NCBI GenBank assembly: GCA_963737555.1
Contig: CAVTTB010000008.1
Location: 124,001 to 188,000, forward strand
DNA: 64,000 nucleotides
Origin: JAHJQQ01 sp963737555
Lineage (GTDB): Bacteria; Pseudomonadota; Gammaproteobacteria; Thiohalobacterales; Thiohalobacteraceae
Direction of reading: 5' to 3'
Shown: in pieces, positions 56,857 to 64,000 of the stretch
How the letters are laid out: each line of letters opens with the position of its first letter
Numbering within the stretch: the first letter of the stretch is position 1
Translations under genes and position numbers: made by a program
Notes under the pieces: model-generated
What the model was told of the DNA's origin: nothing
Database searches by the model: none
The model's input: the letters and a program-made list of their open reading frames with translations, nothing else

Positions 56857-59048
56857 AGCGATACGGACGCGGCATCTGGCCGATGTTTGCGTTGTTTCTG
56901 CTGTTGCTGGTGTCGCTGAAGTTCATGAGCGATGCCACGCACAACTCCGAGCAGTTCGGGCGCTTGTATTCCTTGCTGCTGCTGACCAACGCCCTTGGCC
57001 TGGTGGTTCTGATCGGGCTGATCGGAACCAATCTCTATTGGTTGTTGATGCAATACCGACGCCGTGCGGCCGGCGCGCGCCTGACGTCACGTCTGGTATT
57101 GATGTTCGTGGTCCTCGCCGTGGTGCCGGTATCGGTGGTCTATTATTTCTCGTTGCAGTTCCTGCAGCGCGGCATCGACAGCTGGTTCAACGTGCAGATC
57201 GAGGCGTCGTTGGAAGATGCCATGGAATTGAGTCAGTCGGCTTTCGATGTACGGCTGCGCGATTTGCTGCATCTGACCAAGGGTCTGGCGGGTGAGCTGA
57301 CCGAAGTGCCCTCCGCGCTCGCGCCGCTGAGTTTGTACGATCTGCGGGTGCGTTCAGGCGCGAGCGAGCTCACGCTGATTGGGTCGAACGGCCGCATCAT
57401 TGCCTCCAGTTCGCTTGAGTCGACGAGTATTATTCCGGACCGACCGGCCGACGCCGTGTTGCTGCAAGTGCGTCAAGGGCAGGCGTATGTGGGGCTGGAT
57501 CCTGTCGGTGAGGATTTGCATATTCGCTCGGTGGTGCCGGTGCCGACCGGCGGGCCGAGTGCCGAGCCGCGCATTCTGCAGGCGCTGTTCGCCGTACCTG
57601 AACGTCTCAATGCCAAGGCCGGGCGTGTTCAGGAGGCCTTTGCCCGCTACAAGGAGTTGGCCTATCTGCGGGTGCCGCTCAAACACAGTTACACCTTGAC
57701 CCTGTCGCTGGTCCTGCTGCTCAGTCTGCTGTCAGCGGTGTGGGGCGCGTTCTACGCGGCGCGGCGGTTGGTGGCGCCGATCCGCGATCTCGCCGAAGGC
57801 ACGCGCGCGGTGGCGGATGGCGATTACAGCCAGCAATTGCCGGTGACCGGGCATGACGAACTGGGCTTCCTGGTGCAGTCATTCAATGTCATGACGCGGC
57901 GGTTGTCCTATACCCGCGATGAAGCCGATCGCAGTCAGCAGCAGGTCGAAGGTCAGCGCACCTATCTGGCGGCCTTGCTGGCCAACATTTCTTCGGGCGT
58001 CATCAGTCTCGCGCCGGATTTGCAGATACGCATGATTAACGATGCCGCCGCGAGAATTCTCGGATTGACGCCACAGGAGTGTGCCGAAGCGAATCTTGAG
58101 ACGATGGCTGAGCTGCATCATTTTCTGCAGCCGTTACTGCTGATTGTTCAGGAGCATCGGCGCTTGCAGGACGTGCAATGGACCGAAGAGGTGATTTTAT
58201 TCGGCAGCCGTGGCCGGCAAGTCATGATCTGCCGGGCGACCACCTTGCCCGGTGATGAGGCGCATACCGGTGGTTTGGTGTTGGTGTTGGACGATATCAC
58301 CGCGTTGATACAGGCGCAGCGTGATGCCGCCTGGGGCGAAGTGGCGCGCCGTTTGGCGCACGAAATCAAGAACCCGTTGACGCCGATTCAACTGTCGGCT
58401 GAACGTCTGCGGCGTAAATTTCTCGACCGCATGGCCCCGGAAGACGCGGAGATTCTCGACCGCTCGACGCACACCATCGTGCAACAAGTCGAGACCATGA
58501 AGGAAATGGTCAATGCCTTCTCCGAATATGCGCGCGCACCGCAGATCCAACTGCAGGTGCTCGATCTCAATCGACTGGCGCGTGAAGTGCTCGATCTCTA
58601 CCGCGGTGGACATCGGCAGTACAGCATCAGCATCGATCTCGATCCTTCCTGTCCACAGGTGGAGGCCGATGCCGGTCGCCTGCGCCAGTTGTTGCATAAT
58701 CTGATTAAAAACGCCATTGAGGCGACCGCTACGGAAGGTGGCGAGGTGGCGCCAGCGCAGATCAAATTCACGACGCGCGTGGGCAGCGAAGAAGAGCGGC
58801 CGTATGTCGAACTCTCGATTACCGACAATGGACCTGGGTTCAGCGCCGAAATGCTCGATAAACTGTTCGAGCCCTATGTCACCACCAAAACCAAGGGTAC
58901 CGGTCTGGGCATGGCGATCGTCAAAAAGATCGTCGAAGAACATGGCGGGATCATCGTTGCGGAAAACGCCCCTGAAGGTGGCGCGGTCGTGCGGATTCGC
59001 TTGCGCTTGGCTGAGATCGCCAAGAACGTGCAATATTCGGCGCATTAA
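56853..59048 (+). CDS. ntrY: Sensor histidine kinase NtrY
   Basis: A 731-residue membrane kinase paired with NtrX. TM helices lie at about 10-28, 42-66, 78-98 and 280-300, with a periplasmic sensor between the last two. HAMP (about 305-360), PAS (about 370-480), the His box RLAHEIKNPLTP with His503, and the ATPase domain (LHNLIKNAIEA; DNGPGFS; TKGTGLGMAIVKKI) follow. NtrY homologues respond to nitrogen or redox state. ATG 56853 overlaps DUF4390 and is preferred over 56838 for that reason. ntrX starts 63 bases on. Confidence 0.94.
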   Translation: MKRYGRGIWPMFALFLLLLVSLKFMSDATHNSEQFGRLYSLLLLTNALGLVVLIGLIGTNLYWLLMQYRRRAAGARLTSRLVLMFVVLAVVPVSVVYYFSLQFLQRGIDSWFNVQIEASLEDAMELSQSAFDVRLRDLLHLTKGLAGELTEVPSALAPLSLYDLRVRSGASELTLIGSNGRIIASSSLESTSIIPDRPADAVLLQVRQGQAYVGLDPVGEDLHIRSVVPVPTGGPSAEPRILQALFAVPERLNAKAGRVQEAFARYKELAYLRVPLKHSYTLTLSLVLLLSLLSAVWGAFYAARRLVAPIRDLAEGTRAVADGDYSQQLPVTGHDELGFLVQSFNVMTRRLSYTRDEADRSQQQVEGQRTYLAALLANISSGVISLAPDLQIRMINDAAARILGLTPQECAEANLETMAELHHFLQPLLLIVQEHRRLQDVQWTEEVILFGSRGRQVMICRATTLPGDEAHTGGLVLVLDDITALIQAQRDAAWGEVARRLAHEIKNPLTPIQLSAERLRRKFLDRMAPEDAEILDRSTHTIVQQVETMKEMVNAFSEYARAPQIQLQVLDLNRLAREVLDLYRGGHRQYSISIDLDPSCPQVEADAGRLRQLLHNLIKNAIEATATEGGEVAPAQIKFTTRVGSEEERPYVELSITDNGPGFSAEMLDKLFEPYVTTKTKGTGLGMAIVKKIVEEHGGIIVAENAPEGGAVVRIRLRLAEIAKNVQYSAH

Positions 59049-59111
59049 GGTTTATACTCGAACGAACGCCGATGCTTCGTACTGAATAAACACACAGACG
59101 CTTAAAATCTT

Positions 59112-60476
59112 ATGGCGGCAGCCTACATATTGGTCGTAGACGACGAGCCCGACATCCGCTCGCTGGTCAAAGAGATCCTCGAAGAAGAAGGTTACGAGGT
59201 TGGCGTCGCCGAAGATGGCGAGGCGGCGCGGCGTGCGCGGCGCGACCGTCGCCCCGATCTGATACTGCTGGATATCTGGATGCAGGATGTCGATGGCATC
59301 ACCCTGCTGCGCGAGTGGGGTGAAGGCGGCGCGCTGCCCTGCCCGGTGATCGTGATGTCAGGCCACGGTACGGTGGAGACGGCCGTCGAGGCGACGCGTC
59401 TGGGCGCCTACGATTTTATCGAGAAACCGATTTCACTCGCCAAGCTGCTGCTGACGGTCGAGCGCGCCTTGGAGGCCGACAAGCTGGCGCGGGAAAATAC
59501 CGGCCTCAAACGCCTTGAGGCCACGGTGCCCGAACCCATCGGACGCAGCGATACGATGCAGCGACTGCGCGAACAGGCGCGGCGCATCGCCCAGCACAGC
59601 AGCTGGGTGTTGATCACCGGCGAGCCGGGCACTGGAAAAAAGACCTTCGCACATTATCTGCACGCGCAAAGTCCGCGCCGCCAAGGGCCGTTTGTCGAAG
59701 TCGGCGTGGGTTCAATGTCGCCGCACACCTCGGCGGTTGAGTTGTTCGGCAGCGAAGAAGGCGGGCGTCTCAACTACGGCCGTTTTGAGCAGGCCAACGG
59801 CGGCACGCTGTATCTCGATGATATCGCCGATATGGACTTGCAGACACAGGCGCGCCTGTTGTCGGTGCTGGAGACGCGTTCGTTTCTGCGCATGGGCGGC
59901 AGCGAGCCGGTGCGTGTGGATGTGCGCATCATCGCCGCGACGCACCGCGACCTGGCGCAGGCCGTGGCTGCGGGCCGTTTCCGTGAGGATCTCTATTACC
60001 ATCTCAATGTGGTGCCCTTACAGATCCCCGTGCTGGCACAGCACCGCGACGATATCCCCGATCTGCTGAATTATTACGCCGACTTCTTCGTCACGCGCGA
60101 GGGCCTGCCTTACCGGCATTTCTCCGTGGGCGCACAGAATCGCCTGCGTAATCACGCCTGGCCGGGCAATGTCCGCGAATTGAAAAATCTTGTGCAGCGC
60201 TTGTTGATCCTCGGCGCGGGTGATGAGATTGCGGCACAGGAAGTCGATATGGCCATCGGTACGCAGGTAGCCACGCAGGCGGTCAGCGGTACGCCCGCGG
60301 TGCCCTACGATCTGCCGCTGCGTGAGGCACGCGAGCAGTTTGAGAAGGCCTATCTTGAACATCAGTTGCAAGAGGTGGGTGGCAGTGTCGGCAAGCTCGC
60401 CAAGCGTGTTGGTATGGAACGCACCCATCTTTACCGCAAACTCAAATCGCTGGGCATCGAAGCCAAGGTCAAGTAG
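59112..60476 (+). CDS. ntrX: NtrX response regulator, AAA+ type lacking GAFTGA
   Basis: A 454-residue regulator with three domains. The receiver (Asp10, Asp11, phosphoacceptor Asp54 in LILLDIW, Lys105) is intact. The AAA+ domain has Walker A GEPGTGKK (170-177), but the sigma-54 contact loop is shortened to FGSEEGGRLNYGRFEQ (212-227) with no GAFTGA, and Walker B reads LYLDDI (233-238) rather than LDEI. A Fis-type HTH lies at about 423-448 (SVGKLAKRVGMERTHLYRKL). It probably binds DNA but is unlikely to activate sigma-54 in the standard way. NtrY is its evident kinase. Confidence 0.92.
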   Translation: MAAAYILVVDDEPDIRSLVKEILEEEGYEVGVAEDGEAARRARRDRRPDLILLDIWMQDVDGITLLREWGEGGALPCPVIVMSGHGTVETAVEATRLGAYDFIEKPISLAKLLLTVERALEADKLARENTGLKRLEATVPEPIGRSDTMQRLREQARRIAQHSSWVLITGEPGTGKKTFAHYLHAQSPRRQGPFVEVGVGSMSPHTSAVELFGSEEGGRLNYGRFEQANGGTLYLDDIADMDLQTQARLLSVLETRSFLRMGGSEPVRVDVRIIAATHRDLAQAVAAGRFREDLYYHLNVVPLQIPVLAQHRDDIPDLLNYYADFFVTREGLPYRHFSVGAQNRLRNHAWPGNVRELKNLVQRLLILGAGDEIAAQEVDMAIGTQVATQAVSGTPAVPYDLPLREAREQFEKAYLEHQLQEVGGSVGKLAKRVGMERTHLYRKLKSLGIEAKVK

Positions 60477-60721
60477 CCCGTAGCGTTCGGCGGTATATTC
60501 AGGTGACGGCATAACCCCAATCCGTGGTAATGCGCGAGCTGCATAAGAGTTGCGGGACTTTATTAGGTGTACGCACCCTTGTCAGACACGCCTCGCACTC
60601 GATGTGCTTATCTGTCCGGAGCAGCGGGTGACGGTTTGTGCAATGCCTGAACGAACATCCCGGCGTGTTACAAGTATTGGATTTGCGGCGGGCAGGGTGC
60701 ACTGCGACGGACCAGGATGCT

Positions 60722-61057
60722 ATGACCATCATTGATAATTTCGAGAAGCTGTTGGCAGCCGGCCAGGATAATGCGTTATTGCGCTACAGCCTGGGTAACG
60801 AATATGCCAAGGTGGGCAATGCGGCAACGGCTGTGGCCCATCTGCGCCGTGCGCTGGAACATGATGGCGACTACTCGGCCGCCTGGAAGTTACTGGGTAA
60901 AATGCTCACTGAGACTGGCGATGTAACCGCGGCGATAGATGCCTACCGCACGGGTATCGCTGTGGCGGAACGTAAGGGCGATAAACAGGCGGCAAAGGAA
61001 ATGCAGGTGTTCATGCGGCGATTGGAAAAGCTGCAAACGCCGCCCGTGGGTGACTAG
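60722..61057 (+). CDS. Small TPR protein
   Basis: A 111-residue protein made of about two and a half TPR motifs (LLRYSLGNEYAKVGNAATAV; YSAAWKLLGKMLTETGD; AIDAYRTGIAVAERKGDKQ), ending in a basic helix with MQVFMRRLEKLQ. Such small TPR proteins mediate protein contacts; no partner is evident. ATG 60722 has CCAGGATGCT upstream. A longer frame to 60638 is open but has no start with support. The 245 bases before it, after ntrX, hold nothing I recognise. Confidence 0.82.
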   Translation: MTIIDNFEKLLAAGQDNALLRYSLGNEYAKVGNAATAVAHLRRALEHDGDYSAAWKLLGKMLTETGDVTAAIDAYRTGIAVAERKGDKQAAKEMQVFMRRLEKLQTPPVGD

Positions 61058-61081
61058 ATCGCGCGACGTTGCCGAGATGCG

Positions 61082-61960
61082 CTAGTAAATTTTTGTTGAG
61101 CCGGTCGGTCGAGTACGAAAGCGGCGGTAGCTCCACTGATACTGCTCCGGGTAAGCACGCACAAAGGTCTCCACGCCTCGATTCATGGCCGCAGCAGCGA
61201 TCGCTGGGTCGGCGTCGGCAATCCCCTCGGGTGCCGGAATAAAATGCAGGCGGTATCCTTGCGTTCCGGGCAGACGCTCGCAGAAACCGAACATGACCGC
61301 CGCACCGGTTTTCCGCGCTAAGCGACTCAGCAACAGCATGCTGTTGGCCGGAATGCCGAAAAATGGCGCGAATACCCCGCCACTGTCCCCGGGGTCCTGG
61401 TCCGGCAGAATGCCAATGACACCACCCTGGCTGAGTGCTTCGTAGAGACGACGCACACCACTGGCGTCGGTGGGTACCAACTGTGCGCCACACCGTTCGC
61501 GCCCGCGACGGATCAGGCTGTCGAGCGCGGCGATGCGTGGTGGGCGATACAGCGTGGTGATGCCCCAGCGCACCGCGCAATAATGGCCACCCATTTCCCA
61601 GCTACCCAGATGCGGCGTCGCCATGATGACCCCTTTGCCGGCGCGGACGGCGCTGTCGACCGCCTCGGCATTGTCCGCTGCGCCAATCAGGGTATGAAGT
61701 TTCTCGGCAGACCAGTACCACATGGGCCCCGCCTCGAGTGCGGTTTTCCCGGTTTCGATCAGGCTGGTGCGCAACAGGCGTTGTCGTTCCTGCGCCGAGC
61801 GGTCGGGAAAACACACGGCCAGATTAACGGCGCTGATACGGCGTAGCGAATTGGGCGTGTGAACCAGCACCCAGCCCAGCAGTGCCCCAAGCTGTCGGTT
61901 CCAACTCAAAGGCAGGGCTGCGAAGATCCGTAGCAGTGCGGTGATCAGGGCTGCGCGCAT
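61082..61960 (-). CDS. Lysophospholipid/lipid A acyltransferase (LpxL/HtrB family)
   Basis: A 292-residue inner-membrane acyltransferase. The catalytic H-x4-E motif is His117-Glu122 in ATPHLGSWEMGG, and GILPDQDPGDSGG and YPEQYQWSYRRFRTRP are typical of LpxL-like late acyltransferases of lipid A. A hydrophobic N-terminal helix (about 1-30) probably anchors it. Whether it adds laurate or another chain cannot be told. The single-gene context gives no further hint; it converges with the TPR gene. Confidence 0.9.
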   Translation of the reverse strand: MRAALITALLRIFAALPLSWNRQLGALLGWVLVHTPNSLRRISAVNLAVCFPDRSAQERQRLLRTSLIETGKTALEAGPMWYWSAEKLHTLIGAADNAEAVDSAVRAGKGVIMATPHLGSWEMGGHYCAVRWGITTLYRPPRIAALDSLIRRGRERCGAQLVPTDASGVRRLYEALSQGGVIGILPDQDPGDSGGVFAPFFGIPANSMLLLSRLARKTGAAVMFGFCERLPGTQGYRLHFIPAPEGIADADPAIAAAAMNRGVETFVRAYPEQYQWSYRRFRTRPTGSTKIY

Positions 61961-62124
61961 AGATTGTCTTGGCGTACAAAATTAAGGCTATATTGAGTCT
62001 ATCGTCGGCTTTCTCGGCTAAGAAAAGCGGATAATCGATCAATAATCCCCACATAAATTGCATCGGTTGTGGATAATTGAAATTTCATTTGATGCGCCCC
62101 CATTGCGCGATGCTACTCCACCAT

Positions 62125-62914
62125 CTATTCATGTGGATGCGCATTTAATGAGGGTAAGTCGACATTATCAGCGGAATTTTCATCCATGAGTGGGCGTAAA
62201 GTCGACAATAATGCGTTGAAAAGCGTTTTGTTGTGGGATTCTTCCTGGCTCAGAAGGGCTTTCATATGCTGACGCTGAGTCGGCATGCGGAAGCAGGCGG
62301 GGCAATTGTCGCGGATGACTGGCAACTGCGCCGCTTCGCTGAAGGCGCGCAACTGGCGCTCCCGCACATACACGAGCGGGCGGATGATGCGCACATCACG
62401 GGCATCGTTGAGGTAGTGCGCCTTCATCGTCTGCAGCCGGCCGCCGTGAAAGGCGGACATCAAAAAGCTTTCGGCCAGATCATCGAGGTGTTGGCCGAGC
62501 GCCAATACATTGTAGCCCTCGGTTCGCGCGGTGGCGTACATCGCCCCACGCTTCATGCGCGCACACCAACTGCAGTATGAATTACCGCGCATATGCGTCT
62601 TGGCGCGTTCCATGATTGGCTGTTGGACATAGTGGTGAGGGACGCCCAGTTCGTGTAAGTAAGCCTGCAGCGGCGAGGGATCGAAACCCTCAACGAGTGG
62701 ATCGATGGTAATCGCGCCGATCTCAAAGCGGATGGGCGCATGCAGTTGCATATGCCGCAGGACGTGCAGCATCGAGAGTGAGTCTTTCCCGCCCGATAGC
62801 CCAAAGCAGGATGCGGTCACCCGCGCGGATCATGGCGTAATCACCAATAGCCCGGCCGACGGGGCGCAGCAAGGATTTTGGCGGCTGTACCCACTGTGTT
62901 GTATATGTAGACAT
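62125..62914 (-). CDS. ttcA: TtcA-family tRNA thiolation ATPase (one frame break)
   Basis: A PP-loop ATPase related to TtcA, which makes 2-thiocytidine at position 32 of tRNA. The N-terminus (MSTYTTQWVQPPKSLLRPVG) is in one frame from ATG 62914. After a break near 62815 the PP-loop CFGLSGGKDSLSMLHVL and the rest follow in another. Iron-sulfur-type cysteines are SYCSWCARMKRG and NCPACFRM. The overall order fits TtcA, but some details differ from E. coli, so a paralogue is possible. Length joined is about 262 residues. It is divergent from the rhodanese gene by about 100 bases. Confidence 0.82.
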
Positions 62915-63017
62915 GCGTTGGTCTGGTCTGAAAGTGTTTCGGCGCGCATCATGACCCGTACGCGGGGCGCTGAAAAGCCCAACTATACGGGTACAAGTAT
63001 GAGGGAGGGAGGTGGTC

Positions 63018-63453
63018 GTGCCTGATTCTGCAAGTGTTAAGGGGATTTCACCTGAGGAGGCTTGGGATTTGGTGCAAAAAAATCCGCGGGCTCTCCTGAT
63101 CGATGTGCGCTCCAACATGGAATATCTCTTTGTCGGTCATCCGGCCGGGGCCATCCACGTACCCTGGATCGATGAGCCGGAGTGGAACATCAACCCGCAT
63201 TTCGTCCAGCAAATCCGGCAACTGCTGCTCGGCGGGGTGTGTGGTGCCGATAGCGGTGCTCAATTGTGCGCCCATTATCCTCATATGCCGCAGCGGCAAG
63301 CGCTCTCTGGAGGCAGGCAAGCTCCTGGTAACCAATGGATTTAGCGAAATTTATAATATCACCGAGGGGTTCGAGGGTGAGTTGGATTCTCATCATCACC
63401 GCAGCAGTGTTGGGGGTTGGCGTTTCCGCGGCCTCCCCTGGGAACAGTGCTAG
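63018..63453 (+). CDS. Single-domain rhodanese (one frame break)
   Basis: A sulfurtransferase of about 145 residues. The N-terminal half (ISPEEAWDLVQKNPRALLID, VRSNMEYLFVGHPAGAIHVP) is in frame from GTG 63018, which has GGGAGG just upstream. The frame breaks near 63240. The active-site loop ILICRSGKRSLEAGKLL, with the persulfide Cys, and the ending IYNITEGFEGELDSHHHR are in the other frame. It lies 271 bases before dsrE2, a pairing seen in sulfur-oxidising bacteria, where rhodanese, TusA and DsrE2 pass sulfur to the oxidation pathway. Confidence 0.88.
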
Positions 63454-63724
63454 CGTCTCCGTACCGATGCGTGATTTAGAGGCTGTAGGTACTTAACGCG
63501 TTGACTCTGCTGTACGCGGCGGAATATATTGCAGGACCGGTGCAGTGCTCCGGGTAAAGATTTTGCACGCGAGACAGCGTCGATATGAGGCGATCTGCGC
63601 TGAACCTTGAGATGCGGACATCAACAAACGTCACCCGTGGGACTTAACAGGTGTTTTTCAGTGCTGCCGAAACAACACAGTTCGTCCACTAGCCAAATAA
63701 TCGCAGTATTAGGAGGAGGATTTT

Positions 63725-64000
63725 ATGTCTGACGCAATGCAGAGTGGCCAGATGGACCAATGGCTGAATCAGAAGCTGGACGAATTGCTACCGAGCAAAC
63801 TGGCGGCGATCGAAGCCAGCAGGACGCCGTCATTGGCGATCATCGCCACCAAGGGTACGTTGGACTGGGCCTATCCCCCGTTCATCCTGGCCTCCACCGC
63901 GGCGGCCCTGGGTTGGGAAGCCAGCATCTTCTTCACCTTCTACGGCTTGCTGTTGCTGAAGAAGGAAATTCCTTCCGAAGTCAGCCCGCTGGGCAACCCG
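63725..64000 (+). CDS. dsrE2: DsrE2-like sulfur-transfer protein (N-terminal part, runs off window)
   Basis: The first 92 residues of a DsrE/F-superfamily protein. A 35-residue extension precedes the core LAIIATKGTLDWAYPPFILA, then STAAALGWEASIFFTFYGL and the start of the SPLGNP loop. These match the membrane-bound DsrE2 group, which carries sulfane sulfur between rhodanese, TusA and the oxidation enzymes. TAGGAGGAGGATTTT gives a strong ribosome-binding site before ATG 63725. The C-terminus lies outside the window. Confidence 0.88.
   Translation, partial: MSDAMQSGQMDQWLNQKLDELLPSKLAAIEASRTPSLAIIATKGTLDWAYPPFILASTAAALGWEASIFFTFYGLLLLKKEIPSEVSPLGNP

Overview
This window is a contiguous piece of a chromosome from a gammaproteobacterium, by eye around 60% G+C. 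The evidence is the gene order as much as the genes. The blocks lptM-lysA ... dapF-DUF484-xerC-hslVU, argH/algZ-algR/hemC-hemD-hemX-hemY, smg-dprA-LysM/def-fmt-rsmB-DUF4390-ntrY-ntrX and topA-tsaC are all typical of this class. So are a class I adenylate cyclase, OxyR with both redox cysteines, and oligopeptidase A. The right edge begins a rhodanese-dsrE2 sulfur-transfer locus. Together with two c-type cytochrome/DUF302 genes, a cupredoxin and several c-di-GMP proteins, this suggests a sulfur-oxidising or otherwise chemolithotrophic member, perhaps near the Chromatiales. That placement is inference.

Layout. 1-9 kb (mostly minus): protease HslVU, XerC, DUF484, DapF, then an accessory insert (secreted coiled-coil protein, large lipoprotein, CoA-binding protein, methyltransferase), then LysA and LptM. 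9-16 kb: esterase, dihaem cytochrome-DUF302 and a second DUF302 protein, adenylate cyclase, a degenerate GGDEF protein, a MazG-like pyrophosphohydrolase. 16-27 kb: cupredoxin plus a GGDEF/EAL receptor, ArgH, AlgZ/AlgR, and the haem operon hemCDXY. 27-34.5 kb: flavin reductase, an SDR epimerase, a wrecked chemoreceptor joined to the tail of a repeat-rich sortable surface protein, UbiD, exonuclease III. 34.5-41.9 kb: oligopeptidase A, glutathione reductase, gamma-carbonic anhydrase, an RRM-like protein, AroE, HemB, one unrecognised protein. 41.9-46.2 kb: a gene-free stretch with a near-consensus sigma-54 promoter, complementary segments and a strong terminator (candidate small RNA), then the peroxide-defence cluster rubredoxin reductase-rubredoxin-rubrerythrin, an OxyR site, oxyR and hemF. 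46.2-64 kb: diguanylate cyclase, TsaC, TopA, Smg, DprA, LysM protein, Def, Fmt, RsmB, DUF4390, NtrY/NtrX, TPR protein, lipid A acyltransferase-like protein, TtcA-like protein, rhodanese, DsrE2.

How the genes work together. Tetrapyrrole synthesis is dispersed but well represented (hemB, hemC, hemD, hemF, hemX, hemY). It sits beside cytochrome genes and an OxyR-linked peroxide-reduction chain (NADH to rubredoxin reductase to rubredoxin to rubrerythrin). Signalling is dense: cAMP (CyaA), c-di-GMP (three proteins, one degenerate), AlgZR and NtrYX.

A caution that runs through the whole window: about nineteen genes, including normally indispensable ones (dapF, lysA, hemC, hemF, ubiD, rsmB), are readable only by joining two or more frames. 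The conserved sequence carries on in another frame without decay, so I read most of these as single-base sequencing or assembly errors and annotate each as one CDS. The exception is 29.2-32.2 kb, where nonsense codons, a frameshift and missing ends look like true gene decay.
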